From Mesohalobacter salilacus (GTDB taxonomy: Bacteria > Bacteroidota > Bacteroidia > Flavobacteriales > Flavobacteriaceae), in assembly GCA_003931895.1 (NCBI GenBank), contig RRZV01000067.1, forward strand, positions 1 to 64,000: 64,000 nucleotides of DNA, given 5' to 3'. Made by a program: the position numbers and the translations under genes. Below are positions 1 to 8,848 of this stretch, in pieces. Every line of letters begins with the position of its first letter. Positions within the stretch are counted from its first letter, which is position 1. Below the pieces are notes generated by a model. That model did no database searches and had not been told where the DNA came from. It saw only the letters and a list, made by a program, of their open reading frames with translations.

Positions 1-63
1 AGAACTGAGAACTGAGAACTGAGAACTGAGAACTGAGAACTGAGAACTGAGAACTGAGAACTG
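1..63. repeat. Heptanucleotide tandem repeat (AGAACTG)9
   Basis: Nine perfect copies of the 7-bp unit AGAACTG run from the first base of the window to position 63, so the array is probably cut by the window edge and may be longer. It lies in non-coding DNA about 190 bp upstream of the first gene. Tandem heptamers are a known class of short repeat in several bacterial phyla. No function can be read from it. Confidence 0.97.
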
Positions 64-222
64 TAGACTTCATATTTTCAATTAGTTAGTAAACCAAAAA
101 TAGTAGAACTTTTTATAACTCAATTGAGGGTTTCACTCACTAAATGTTAAAATTCGGGTCTTAGTCAAAAAATTTTTACAATCATATAAAAACAAAATTC
201 AGCTATTATAGTTCAAAACCCT

Positions 223-230
223 TAAATTTG
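223..230 (+). promoter_or_regulatory. Candidate -7 box TAAATTTG
   Basis: This matches the Bacteroidetes TAnnTTTG consensus and lies 19 bp upstream of the ATG at 250. I see no clear -33 TTG at the expected distance. Confidence 0.45.
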
Positions 231-249
231 AATTCATTGGGATAAGACT

Positions 250-1389
250 ATGATTAACAAACGGCTTTTGATTAAAAACCTGCTGGCGCATAACGACGAA
301 AATAGTTTTTATGACAAAAAGCTCAAACTCGATTTTGGGAGTCGTGAAGGCAAAGCCAAGTTTTTAAAACACGTTTGTGCCATGAGTAATTCTAATCCCA
401 AAAACAATTCTTATCTCGTAATTGGCGTAAAAGACGATGATAACAGTATTGTGGGAGTAGATTTTTTTGATGATTCTAAAATCCAAAACCTCATCAATGC
501 GTATTTAGAACACCCGCCATTGGTCAACTACGAAAATATTCCTTTTCCGCATTTGCCTGCCGATAAAGTGGTAGGCTTGGTCAGTATTAGACCACGAAAT
601 GATGATAGTATTTGTGCCTTAAGACGCAACATTTGGAAGTATTACGGGGGTTCGGTTTTTATGCGCGAAGGCAGCATCAGCAAACCTAAAGTGTTTGACA
701 TTGAAATCGAAGACATCAATTCTGAAATAGTTAAAGCTATAGAAAACCACTCACAAAATAACATCAAAATGACCCTAGACAGTGTGTTTGAGTTTATGCA
801 AAATAGCAAAGATTTCAATCCTACGTACAAAGTGTTTAAAGAATATTTTGTATTGTGTTGGGCAGGAAAAACTCAAAAAGTCAACAACAAAACCTACTAT
901 TCAAGAGTCAATATTGAATTGATAAATGAGCAAGTCAAGTTATTTTATTCTGACCAAGATGAAGTTGAAATTGAAATTAGTGAAAACGAATTTAAAATTT
1001 TAGAATATATTCATCTGGGCTTGCAAGGAGAATACTATTATTATCCTTTAGAAAAAACATCTATCAGCTTTAAAGACAATATGAGTTACGATATTGAAAG
1101 TGAACTGGTGTTTCAACCACCAAAGTTTGACCAAAAAACATTGCGACATTATTTGAATTCAAACGATCATTTATTAAAAAAAATCGAAAAAAACCTCAAC
1201 TTAAACAAGCAAGAAACCATTGAACTTCGATATTTACCTTCAGTTTATTTAATCGGGTATCTCAACGGTTTTGAAGATTGTATAGAAAAGTTAGAATCGG
1301 CAAAACCCTATTTAAAAACAAAAAGCAGTACAGCTTACAAAAAATACAAAGACGCCATGCGGGTTTTAAGAAAAATAAAATACAATTAG
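250..1389 (+). CDS. AlbA_2/Schlafen-type putative nucleic-acid-binding protein
   Basis: A 379-residue soluble protein. Residues ~20-150 look like the AlbA_2 (Schlafen AlbA_2) domain: an N-terminal helix rich in basic residues, then the strand YLVIGV at 55-60 followed by acidic KDDD and a VGVDFF turn, a pattern typical of this family. Members are described as putative DNA/RNA-binding proteins; a precise role is not known. The C-terminal ~200 residues are not recognised and look mixed helical. The stop codon is followed after 2 bp by the phosphoesterase start at 1392, so the two are probably co-transcribed. The ATG at 250 follows a TAnnTTTG box. Family assignment is by pattern only. Confidence 0.75.
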   Translation: MINKRLLIKNLLAHNDENSFYDKKLKLDFGSREGKAKFLKHVCAMSNSNPKNNSYLVIGVKDDDNSIVGVDFFDDSKIQNLINAYLEHPPLVNYENIPFPHLPADKVVGLVSIRPRNDDSICALRRNIWKYYGGSVFMREGSISKPKVFDIEIEDINSEIVKAIENHSQNNIKMTLDSVFEFMQNSKDFNPTYKVFKEYFVLCWAGKTQKVNNKTYYSRVNIELINEQVKLFYSDQDEVEIEISENEFKILEYIHLGLQGEYYYYPLEKTSISFKDNMSYDIESELVFQPPKFDQKTLRHYLNSNDHLLKKIEKNLNLNKQETIELRYLPSVYLIGYLNGFEDCIEKLESAKPYLKTKSSTAYKKYKDAMRVLRKIKYN

Positions 1390-1391
1390 AA

Positions 1392-2120
1392 ATGAATAGA
1401 ACATTAGTTATAGGCGATATTCACGGGGCTTTAAAGGCTTTAAAAGAAATCTTAGAAAAAGCTAAAGTCACTAAAGATGATAAACTCATTTTTCTCGGCG
1501 ATTATGTTGATGCTTGGAGTGATAGCGCCAAAACTTTAGATTTTTTAATTTCACTTCAACAAAGTCATAACTGTATTATGCTTAAAGGCAATCACGATGA
1601 GCTATTACTCGATTGGCTTATTCATCAAAACCAGAATGAAAAGTGGTTAATGCACGGCGGGCAAAGTACTTTAGAGGCGTATAAAAATATGAATAAAACG
1701 CATAGAAAAATTCATCAAAAGTTTATAGAAAATTTACCTACATACCATGTTGACAATCAAAACCGATTGTTTGTTCATGCAGGCTTTGCTAATATGCATG
1801 GACCAGATTACGAATACTATGAAAATACAGTTTATTGGGACAGAACTTTATGGGAAACCGCTGTGGCTACTGATAATAAATTAAATCAAGATGACGTCAA
1901 ATATCCCAAGCGTCTAAAACTTTTTAAAGAAATTTATATTGGCCATACACCAGTAAGTCGTTACGGACAACTTACGCCTATGCAAGCTCAAAATGTGATT
2001 AATGTCGATACTGCCGCAGCCTTTAAAGGACCACTCACAATTTTGGATGTCGATACCAAAAACTATTGGCAAAGCACACCTGTTCACGAATTATATCCTG
2101 ATGAAAATGGAAGGAACTAA
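1392..2120 (+). CDS. Metallophosphoesterase, Ser/Thr protein phosphatase-like
   Basis: A 242-residue calcineurin-like phosphoesterase of the ApaH/PrpE-type bacterial phosphoprotein phosphatase group. The full set of metal-binding blocks is visible: GDIHG (8-12), GDYVD (36-40), GNHDE (66-70), VHAGF (128-132) and GHTP (184-187), so it should be an active two-metal phosphatase; the substrate (phosphoprotein or dinucleotide polyphosphate) cannot be told. The frame is open from 1278, but the ATG at 1392 places the GDIHG block at the usual distance from the N-terminus and avoids a 100-bp overlap with the upstream gene. It lies 2 bp after the AlbA_2 gene and is probably in the same operon. Confidence 0.88.
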   Translation: MNRTLVIGDIHGALKALKEILEKAKVTKDDKLIFLGDYVDAWSDSAKTLDFLISLQQSHNCIMLKGNHDELLLDWLIHQNQNEKWLMHGGQSTLEAYKNMNKTHRKIHQKFIENLPTYHVDNQNRLFVHAGFANMHGPDYEYYENTVYWDRTLWETAVATDNKLNQDDVKYPKRLKLFKEIYIGHTPVSRYGQLTPMQAQNVINVDTAAAFKGPLTILDVDTKNYWQSTPVHELYPDENGRN

Positions 2121-2156
2121 TACCTGTAGCGTCCTAAAATTAGTATAACACTAAGT

Positions 2157-2489
2157 TTACTTTTCGAAGCTATAATCTCGTTCAACTTTAGCTATTCTGG
2201 TTTTGTAACATTTATACCATTCACTTTGCCCTTTTTGTTGAGCAATTTGATGTTGAGAATGTTTTTTCCACTGTTTTATAGATTCTAAATCTTTCCAATA
2301 CGACACGGTAATTCCCAAAGAGTCTCTCGCAGACTCAACACCGAGAAATCCTTTTTGCTTTTGAGCTAAGTCTATCATCAATTCAGCCATTTCAGCATAA
2401 GCTTTATAGTCTCCTGGTGTTCGTATAGACGTAAAAATAACAGCATAATAGGGTAGTTTGGGGGTTTGAGCTATCATATTTAATTTCAA
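2157..2489 (-). CDS. ABM-superfamily (antibiotic biosynthesis monooxygenase-like) protein
   Basis: A 110-residue single-domain protein resembling the dimeric alpha+beta ABM family. It has a first strand with YYAVIFTSIR, a helix, the KGFLGVESARDS segment, then the signature SYWKDLESIKQWKKHSQH helix. Family members include small monooxygenases and heme-degrading proteins, but most are of unknown substrate. It overlaps the end of the alanine racemase gene by 4 bp (ATGA arrangement), so it is translationally coupled as the last gene of a tdk-alr-ABM operon. No specific reaction can be assigned. Confidence 0.8.
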   Translation of the reverse strand: MKLNMIAQTPKLPYYAVIFTSIRTPGDYKAYAEMAELMIDLAQKQKGFLGVESARDSLGITVSYWKDLESIKQWKKHSQHQIAQQKGQSEWYKCYKTRIAKVERDYSFEK

Positions 2490-3598
2490 TTGTCAATAAT
2501 AATTCGACTTACACGTTGAGAAATTCTAGTAATCAGCTCATAAGGAATACTCAATTGATTGATATCAAAATCTAATGCCGTATGTCCTTCTCCAAAAATT
2601 AAAACTTCATCACCCTCTTTGCAATCAATATCTGTAACATCAACCATCAAAGTATCCATACAAACATTACCGACAATAGGTGCAGTGTTTCCATGAAGTT
2701 TTACAATGCCATTTCCGTTACCATACATTCTAGAGATGCCGTCTGCATATCCAAGTGGTAAAGTCGCAATCTGTCGTTTGTTTTGCGCCTTAAATTTTCT
2801 GTCATACCCCACGCTATCGCCTTTTTCAATCCATCTTAATTGAGCTATTGGTGCTTTTAATGATGCTATAGGTTTTAGCATTTTATGCTCTGCAGGGTGA
2901 TTTCCGTATCCATATAATGCAATACCCGCACGTACCATACCCATTTCAGCCTCAGCATAGTTAAGTATCCCACTCGAGTTACAAAGATGCGTTATTAAGT
3001 CTTCGTGTGCATAAGCTTCAAAAACTTTGACCGCGGTCTTAAAACGTTTTATTTGTGATAATGTAAATTTTTTCTCTTCTGGCATGCCTGCTGCTGATAG
3101 ATGAGAAAATATGCCTTTTAATTTTAAAGTTTCTCTATCTGAGAGACAGGTTTTAACGTCTTGAAACTGGTGTTCATCAAAACCTAAGCGATTCATTCCT
3201 GTATTAATTTTTAGATGAATAGGAAAATCTTTGATGCCTTGCTGTTTTAAATTTTGATGTAAAGATTTTAAAAAATGAAAGCTATAAACGCTTGGGGTTA
3301 ATTCAAATTCTAACAATTGAGACAATTCCTCTAACTGTGGATAAAAAATTAAAATAGGACATTTGACTCCTGCTTTTCTGAGGCGAACACCTTCTTCTAT
3401 ATAAGCAACCGCTAAGTATTTTACCCCTAAATCTTGTAGTGCTTTACCTATAATCACTGAGTCTGAGCCATAGGCAAAAGCTTTGACGACACCCATAATT
3501 TTTGTCTCTGCTTTGAGATGACTTTTGATGACTTTAAAATTGTGTTTTAAAGCCTTTAAGTTAATTTCGAGTCGAGTTTCTAAAGCCTTATGCATCAA
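2486..3598 (-). CDS. alr: Alanine racemase
   Basis: A 370-residue PLP enzyme that interconverts L- and D-alanine for peptidoglycan precursor synthesis in the cytoplasm. The PLP lysine is in VVKAFAYG (K39), a slight variant of the usual VKADAYGHG; the second catalytic base is Y265 in [17 protein letters not shown] is also conserved. Length is normal. It overlaps the thymidine kinase gene upstream by 4 bp and the ABM gene downstream by 4 bp, so all three are one transcription unit. The TIM-barrel then C-terminal beta-domain order is intact. Confidence 0.96.
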   Translation of the reverse strand: MMHKALETRLEINLKALKHNFKVIKSHLKAETKIMGVVKAFAYGSDSVIIGKALQDLGVKYLAVAYIEEGVRLRKAGVKCPILIFYPQLEELSQLLEFELTPSVYSFHFLKSLHQNLKQQGIKDFPIHLKINTGMNRLGFDEHQFQDVKTCLSDRETLKLKGIFSHLSAAGMPEEKKFTLSQIKRFKTAVKVFEAYAHEDLITHLCNSSGILNYAEAEMGMVRAGIALYGYGNHPAEHKMLKPIASLKAPIAQLRWIEKGDSVGYDRKFKAQNKRQIATLPLGYADGISRMYGNGNGIVKLHGNTAPIVGNVCMDTLMVDVTDIDCKEGDEVLIFGEGHTALDFDINQLSIPYELITRISQRVSRIIIDN

Positions 3599-4227
3599 TC
3601 TTTAGGTTTTATTTCTTCAACATCTTTGAGTTCGATTTGCTTTAATTTTTCATGCTGCATCGCTTTGAAATAAGCAGCTCTGCTAAGTGGTTCATATTCT
3701 TCTGTTTCGCCAAGAAAAACCAATTTGTCATTTGTTGATTTTCTAAAACTATATTGTGCCAAATTACCTGTTCTTGTACATACAGCATGTACTTTTGTAA
3801 CGTATTCTGCTGTTGCCATTAAATTAGGCATAGGCCCAAAGGGATTCCCCTTAAAGTCCATATCTAGCCCAGCAACAATAACCCTTATACCTTGATTAGC
3901 AAGGTTATTACAAACATTGACAATTTCATCGTCAAAAAACTGGGCTTCATCTATGCCTACAACATCACATCCGTCTGCCATTAAAGGAATATTGCCAGCT
4001 GCCGGAACGGGCGTAGAGCGAATTTGATTTTCGTCGTGAGAAATAACATTCTCTTCATCATAACGTGTATCAATTTGAGGTTTAAAAATTTCTACTTTTT
4101 GTTTGGCAAACTGCGCTCGTTTTAACCGGCGGATAAGTTCTTCGGTTTTTCCTGAAAACATGCTCCCACAGATCACTTCTATCCAACCAAATTGTTCTTT
4201 GTGATTAACAGTATTTTCAAGAAACAT
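3595..4227 (-). CDS. tdk: Thymidine kinase (type II)
   Basis: A 210-residue ATP-dependent kinase that salvages thymidine to dTMP. The P-loop is GSMFSGKT (21-28) and the DEAQFF block (93-98) carries the catalytic acid. Many type II kinases have a zinc-binding CxxC in the lasso region; here only C150 remains in HAVCTRTG, so the structural zinc site appears incomplete. It is the first gene of the tdk-alr-ABM operon. No clear TAnnTTTG box was found in the 98 bp that separate it from the divergent gene at 4326. Confidence 0.95.
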   Translation of the reverse strand: MFLENTVNHKEQFGWIEVICGSMFSGKTEELIRRLKRAQFAKQKVEIFKPQIDTRYDEENVISHDENQIRSTPVPAAGNIPLMADGCDVVGIDEAQFFDDEIVNVCNNLANQGIRVIVAGLDMDFKGNPFGPMPNLMATAEYVTKVHAVCTRTGNLAQYSFRKSTNDKLVFLGETEEYEPLSRAAYFKAMQHEKLKQIELKDVEEIKPKD

Positions 4228-4325
4228 TTTTAAAATTTATAAGGATTACCGAAACAATTTCATTAATTTTAGGTCGTTAAAATTAGTAAAAATAAAGCGT
4301 TAATAAACAGACAAAGAAAACAAAA

Positions 4326-5186
4326 ATGAAGAAAGTCTTAGAAGACGAATTAATGAGCTTAGCTCACAGAATCCTCAAATTGAGGAATCGGGCTGAAATA
4401 CACGAACTTAAAGAGCAGGCAGCAGTATTACATGAAAAACTCTCGGTGCTTTCTTTTGCTGAAAAACATTTTGACGGCCTAAAGCCAACAATCAAAAAAC
4501 ACGATGTAGAAAAAGCTATAGAACAGGATTATGTTGAAGAAAAAGACCATCTAAACTACCCTGACGGCACCGAATACAGCGAAGATCAAATTTACGAACA
4601 CAACACAGAAAAAATAAAAGACATCGTTTCTCAAATGCCTTACGAGACAGAGCAAGTCGATAAAATGTTTGAAAAACAGGATCAAGAATCTGGCACAAAT
4701 ACAAAAACCGAAGCTAAACCTTCATCACAAAAAGATGTTCAAGATTTTGGGGTACATTACGACGATTTACCAGATTTTGAACCCGCCGAAGAGGATACCT
4801 CACAAAAAGATAAGCCCAAGTCTAAAGAAGAAAACCCTGATACTGAAGGCGACGCAAAAACACAGGATAAAGCATCAAATCCTGAAGAAGAAGAGCAACC
4901 GAAACGTAAAATGGACTTATTTTCTCAACCCAAAAAATCCCTTAACGACAGTTTAAACAAAGAGTTAAAAATTGGATTAAATGATAGGTTATCTTTTGTC
5001 AATCAGCTTTTTAAGGGTGACACTAAGGCGTATGAAAGTTTTATTGGTCATATCAATGCTTTAAAAAGTTTTGAGGAGGTGAAGTCTTATCTCAATGAAC
5101 AAATTCAAGATAAATACAGCTACTGGAAAGACAAAGAAGAGATAGCAAACAGACTACTTCATTTGATTGAAAAAAAATTTGAATAA
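4326..5186 (+). CDS. Conserved-looking hypothetical protein with acidic middle
   Basis: A 286-residue protein with no signal peptide or membrane segment. Residues 1-60 are predicted helical and charged (LAHRILKLRNRAEIHELKEQ). Residues ~95-190 form a low-complexity stretch rich in D, E, K, P and Q, likely disordered. Residues ~200-286 form a compact helical domain (LNDRLSFVNQLF, KSYLNEQIQDKYSYWKDKEE). I do not recognise a named domain. The stop is 2 bp before rsmI, so the two are co-transcribed; a role beside translation is possible but only by context. Confidence 0.75.
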   Translation: MKKVLEDELMSLAHRILKLRNRAEIHELKEQAAVLHEKLSVLSFAEKHFDGLKPTIKKHDVEKAIEQDYVEEKDHLNYPDGTEYSEDQIYEHNTEKIKDIVSQMPYETEQVDKMFEKQDQESGTNTKTEAKPSSQKDVQDFGVHYDDLPDFEPAEEDTSQKDKPKSKEENPDTEGDAKTQDKASNPEEEEQPKRKMDLFSQPKKSLNDSLNKELKIGLNDRLSFVNQLFKGDTKAYESFIGHINALKSFEEVKSYLNEQIQDKYSYWKDKEEIANRLLHLIEKKFE

Positions 5187-5188
5187 CT

Positions 5189-5854
5189 ATGCTTTATTTT
5201 GTTCCAACGCCGATAGGCAACCTTAAGGATATAACCTATCGCAGTGTTGAGGTTTTGAAAGCTGTTAATCTTATTTTAGCAGAAGATACTAGAGTCAGTG
5301 GAAAATTGCTCAAAAATTATGACATTCAAACGCCGATGTTAGCTTATCATCAGCATAATGAACATGCCTTTACTGATAAAATTATTGAGCGGTTAAAAAA
5401 TAACGAGGACATTGCCCTAATAACCGATGCTGGTACTCCAGGTATATCAGATCCTGGATTTTTGTTATCGAGGGCTTGTGTAGAAAACCAGCTTCAAATG
5501 ACATGCTTGCCTGGTGCAACAGCTTTTGTACCAGCTATAGTCACAAGTGGTTTACCCAATGATAAGTTTGTTTTTGAGGGATTTCTCCCTCCAAAAAAAG
5601 GGCGCCAAAAACGGCTTCAAATTTTGAAGGATGAATCCCGAAGTATGGTGTTTTATGAATCACCTTATAAAGTTCTTAAAACCCTTAAAGATTTTAAATC
5701 AACCTTTGGTGGTGAACGCCTGATGAGTGTTTCTAGAGAAATAAGCAAGCTTTACGAAGAAACTCAACACGGTAGTATAGATGAAATTTTAGAGTTATAC
5801 ACCGACCAAAAGCCCAAAGGTGAATTTGTAATTATTGTAAAAGGTTTGGATTAA
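5189..5854 (+). CDS. rsmI: 16S rRNA (cytidine-1402-2'-O)-methyltransferase
   Basis: A 221-residue SAM-dependent methyltransferase of the tetrapyrrole-methylase fold that 2'-O-methylates C1402 in the decoding centre of 16S rRNA. The family motifs FVPTPIGNLKDIT near the N-terminus, LAEDTRVSG, and ITDAGTPGISDPG (SAM site) are all present. It is somewhat shorter than the E. coli enzyme (which has a longer C-terminus). It starts 2 bp after the acidic hypothetical gene and ends tail-to-tail with the S41 protease gene, overlapping it by 23 bp. Confidence 0.95.
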   Translation: MLYFVPTPIGNLKDITYRSVEVLKAVNLILAEDTRVSGKLLKNYDIQTPMLAYHQHNEHAFTDKIIERLKNNEDIALITDAGTPGISDPGFLLSRACVENQLQMTCLPGATAFVPAIVTSGLPNDKFVFEGFLPPKKGRQKRLQILKDESRSMVFYESPYKVLKTLKDFKSTFGGERLMSVSREISKLYEETQHGSIDEILELYTDQKPKGEFVIIVKGLD

Positions 5855-7442
5855 CCAATTTTGGTTTAGACTTTAAAGCTTTCAAAACCATGACGTCTTT
5901 TTCTGCAATTATTTTATAGGCTAAATCTGAATTAAAAAGTTGTAGTGCAATCGTTGCTTTTAAATAAGTCCTTACAATAGACTGAGCTAATTCATCACCT
6001 TGATATTCCAGATTAAAGTTTTGTAAAAACGCTTTAAATGCAACCAACATGCTTTGACTAACTTCATAATACGTCGTAAAGTCATCGGTGGTTAGGCTAT
6101 TATAATAAGATCTGTTTTTTTCTAATTCATCAAAAATAAAGCGATCTAAAATTCCACCTTCAAACATATCGTGAATATCAATCTCAATTTCTCCAACTTG
6201 CTTGGGTACAAAAATATCTGGAATAATACCGCCACCGCCATAGACAGTTTTACCTTGTGGTGTTTTAAACGCCAAAGAGTCAACCACATCTATACTATCA
6301 GCAGATTGAAGTTCACCATTAGTGTAACGGCTCATATAGTCATTGAAATAATCTTCTCTACCATTGCTGTACGCCCTTTGTATAGATCGACCTGTCGGGG
6401 TGTAATATCGCGCTACGGTTAATCTTACTGCGCTACCATCACCAAGTGGCATAATGCGTTGAACTAGACCTTTACCAAATGATCGACGGCCTACTATAAG
6501 TCCGCGGTCGTTATCTTGAATGGCGCCTGCTAAAATTTCACTGGCAGAAGCAGATTTTTCATTAATTAATATTGTAACGTTTTCGTTTTCAAACAATCCT
6601 TTTCCAGTAGCTAAAGTTTCACTCATACTTCCGCTGCGATCTTTAGTATATAAAATAGGTATATCATCTGATAAAAACTCATCTACAATATTCACAGCTT
6701 CTTTAAGGTAACCTCCTCCATTATTCCTTAAATCAATGATGATGCGATCAGGGTTTTGATCTTTTAAAGATTTGGCATAAGCCATAAACTCGTCGTAAGT
6801 GGTTTTGGCAAAACGATTAATCTTAATGTAAGCGGTTTTAGGATTTAGCATAAAACCAGCGTCAACACTTTTTAATGAAACTGAATTGCGTTTTACTTTA
6901 AAGTTCAGCAGCTCTTCTTTATTATCACGCTTTACTTTTAAGCTGACTTCGGTAAGGCGCTCGCCTTTTAAAAGTTTGACAATTGAGTCTGAAGTGATTT
7001 CAGGTTTAGATAGTTCTAATCCGTCAGCATACAAAATCTTATCACCAGACTTTAATCCTGCTATATCACTTGGTCCTTTAGGAATCGTTCTAATGACGGT
7101 GAGTGTATCATTACTTTTGTAAAAGCTAATACCTATACCAACAAAACTACCGTTCATACTTTGATTTTCAGCATCAAGCTCAGCTTTAGGCAAATAAGCT
7201 GTATGCGGATCTAAATCTCTTATAATTTGATTGATTGTTAAATCTACAATACTGTCGGTGTTAACTTCGTCGACATATTTATTTTCGATTAATTGAATCA
7301 GCGTGTTAAGCTTCTGCTTTTGATTGTATAATTTTAACGAACTCACAGGAGAAGAGACGTTAAATAGCGCGCCAATATATATACCAACCACACAAGCAAT
7401 GCTTAGTAATACTGGAATGTATATCAGTTTTATACGTTTCAT
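5832..7442 (-). CDS. C-terminal processing peptidase, S41 family
   Basis: A 536-residue membrane-anchored serine protease. An N-terminal hydrophobic segment (~8-26) serves as signal/anchor; a PDZ domain spans ~95-175; the S41 catalytic core follows, with DLRNNGGG (238-245), SASASEI (297-303) and K324 in RRSFGKG forming the Ser-Lys dyad region. Such enzymes cleave at unstructured protein C-termini in the periplasm. The gene lies 1 bp after the deaminase gene, probably one operon, and overlaps the end of convergent rsmI by 23 bp. It is a second, shorter paralogue of the Prc-type protease at 33506. Confidence 0.93.
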   Translation of the reverse strand: MKRIKLIYIPVLLSIACVVGIYIGALFNVSSPVSSLKLYNQKQKLNTLIQLIENKYVDEVNTDSIVDLTINQIIRDLDPHTAYLPKAELDAENQSMNGSFVGIGISFYKSNDTLTVIRTIPKGPSDIAGLKSGDKILYADGLELSKPEITSDSIVKLLKGERLTEVSLKVKRDNKEELLNFKVKRNSVSLKSVDAGFMLNPKTAYIKINRFAKTTYDEFMAYAKSLKDQNPDRIIIDLRNNGGGYLKEAVNIVDEFLSDDIPILYTKDRSGSMSETLATGKGLFENENVTILINEKSASASEILAGAIQDNDRGLIVGRRSFGKGLVQRIMPLGDGSAVRLTVARYYTPTGRSIQRAYSNGREDYFNDYMSRYTNGELQSADSIDVVDSLAFKTPQGKTVYGGGGIIPDIFVPKQVGEIEIDIHDMFEGGILDRFIFDELEKNRSYYNSLTTDDFTTYYEVSQSMLVAFKAFLQNFNLEYQGDELAQSIVRTYLKATIALQLFNSDLAYKIIAEKDVMVLKALKSKPKLVNPNLLQ

Positions 7443-7443
7443 T

Positions 7444-7875
7444 TTATTCTGTTATGTTGGGGATATGTACCAAATCTACTTCAGCTTTTTTCAAAAAATC
7501 AAGCCCTGAATTGTCTTTATAGGCCTGTTGATAAACCACTCTAATGATTCCTGCCTGATGAATCAACTTACTACACTCTCTACAAGGCGATAATGTGATG
7601 TATAAAGTTGAACCTCTACAGGACTGTGTAGATGAAGCGACCTTTAAAATAGCATTTGCTTCAGCGTGCAATACATACCATTTGGTGATGCCCTCATTAT
7701 CTTCACAATTATTGTCAAATCCGCTAGGTGTTCCATTATAACCATCAGATATAATCATTCTATCTTTAACGATAATAGCACCGACTTGCTTACGTTTACA
7801 TCGCGATAGTTTACCCCATTCTCTGGCCATCCTTAAATAAGCACGGTCAAACTTGTCTTGTTTTTTTGGATTCAT
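7444..7875 (-). CDS. dCMP deaminase / ComEB-like cytidine deaminase
   Basis: A 143-residue zinc enzyme of the deoxycytidylate deaminase family that converts dCMP to dUMP for thymidylate synthesis. The zinc and proton-shuttle motif is HAEANAI, and the two zinc cysteines are in SPCREC; the family DGYNGTPSG loop is also present. Length is normal. A TAATTTTG box lies 34 bp upstream, and the S41 protease gene follows with a 1-bp gap, so the two likely share a transcript although their functions are unrelated. Confidence 0.93.
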   Translation of the reverse strand: MNPKKQDKFDRAYLRMAREWGKLSRCKRKQVGAIIVKDRMIISDGYNGTPSGFDNNCEDNEGITKWYVLHAEANAILKVASSTQSCRGSTLYITLSPCRECSKLIHQAGIIRVVYQQAYKDNSGLDFLKKAEVDLVHIPNITE

Positions 7876-7909
7876 GAAGCCGTTATATCCTTTCAGTTTT
7901 GATTATTAT

Positions 7910-7917
7910 CAAAATTA
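7910..7917 (-). promoter_or_regulatory. Candidate -7 box TAATTTTG for dCMP deaminase
   Basis: It matches TAnnTTTG read on the minus strand, 34 bp before the start at 7875. No -33 TTG is seen. Confidence 0.45.
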
Positions 7918-7962
7918 AAACTTTTAAATGTGTTTTAGTCTTTATCTTTTCTTAAAGGTTTT

Positions 7963-8550
7963 TTACCATATCCAAGTTTCTCTTAAAATCGGTATGCAAA
8001 GCCCAATGACAATGGAGCAACTGACCAAAATCCAATCCTTTTTAGAAAACCGAAAGAGGTTTTGAACTAAAAACCCAAGAATTAAAACAGGAATTACCAC
8101 AAAAAGTTGAGCCAATTCTACGCCTAATGCAAATTCAACTAACATGAGCAGTATAGATTCAGCTCCTTGCGACACCATATTGAAATATGAAGAAAATCCA
8201 AAACCATGAATTAACCCGAAGAATAACGTAAATGCATAAAGCGCATTAATCTTTTGTTTAGCAATATTTTTGTTAGCAAAAAATATATTATAAAGCGCTG
8301 TAAATAATATGCTTACAGGAATTAAAAATTCTACCCATGCACTATCAACTTGAATAACTTTATAAGCCGCCAAAGTTAAAGAAAGTGTATGGCCGAGTGT
8401 AAAAACTGTCACTAGCCAAAATACGCGTTTTCCTTCGCTAAATGTATAAGCTGCTACTAAAGCGATTAAAAATAAAATATGATCATAAGCGCTCCAATCT
8501 AAAACGTGGAAAAGACCAAGTTTTAAATTGAACCAAAAGTCTGCAAGCAT
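7963..8550 (-). CDS. HupE/UreJ-family membrane protein
   Basis: A 195-residue integral membrane protein with about six hydrophobic segments. It carries the family pattern GLFHVLDWSAYDHILFL near the N-terminus, TLGHTLSLTLA, and LIHGFGFSSYF, where histidines within membrane segments could bind metal. HupE/UreJ proteins are linked to nickel transport beside hydrogenase or urease genes, but neither occurs here, so the metal is unknown. It is transcribed alone, divergently from tRNA-Ala. Confidence 0.87.
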   Translation of the reverse strand: MLADFWFNLKLGLFHVLDWSAYDHILFLIALVAAYTFSEGKRVFWLVTVFTLGHTLSLTLAAYKVIQVDSAWVEFLIPVSILFTALYNIFFANKNIAKQKINALYAFTLFFGLIHGFGFSSYFNMVSQGAESILLMLVEFALGVELAQLFVVIPVLILGFLVQNLFRFSKKDWILVSCSIVIGLCIPILRETWIW

Positions 8551-8586
8551 GTGTTAAAAATTTAATAATGCAAAATATCAATTAAT

Positions 8587-8619
8587 TTTGATTTAAAAAT
8601 AAAAATAATAGTAAATTTG
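8587..8619 (+). promoter_or_regulatory. Promoter of tRNA-Ala (TTTG-N21-TAAATTTG)
   Basis: The -33 TTTG is at 8587-8590 and the -7 TAAATTTG at 8612-8619, with 21 bp between. The mature tRNA begins 10 bp downstream. This is one of the best matches to the Bacteroidetes consensus in the window. Confidence 0.75.
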
Positions 8620-8628
8620 TGCTTTTAT

Positions 8629-8702
8629 GGGGAATTAGCTCAGTTGGCTAGAGCACTACGCTGGCAGCGTAGGGGTCATCGGTTCGAATCCGATATTCTC
8701 CA
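8629..8702 (+). tRNA. tRNA-Ala (anticodon GGC)
   Basis: A 74-nt cloverleaf. The acceptor arm GGGGAAT pairs with ATTCTCC and includes G3:U70, the alanine identity element. The anticodon stem is CTACG/CGTAG with loop CTGGCAG, giving anticodon GGC for GCC/GCU codons. The T arm is ATCGG-TTCGAAT-CCGAT. The discriminator base is A at 8702. The 3' CCA is not encoded (the next bases are CATT), so it must be added by the CCA-adding enzyme. No terminator-like stem was seen downstream. Confidence 0.97.
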
Positions 8703-8848
8703 CATTATTTTATTGGTAACTTAGAAATTAGTTCTTCACATAATCTAAGGCATATTCTACACCTTATCACTTTTAAACTATTGGTTTAAAAACACTTTGA
8801 TTATCAAATAATCTACAATTCAAACCCTTATTAAAAAAAGTCGATATT

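Noticed and set aside
1-63. CRISPR-like repeat array
   Set aside because: The copies are 7-bp units in direct contact with no spacers and no cas genes nearby.
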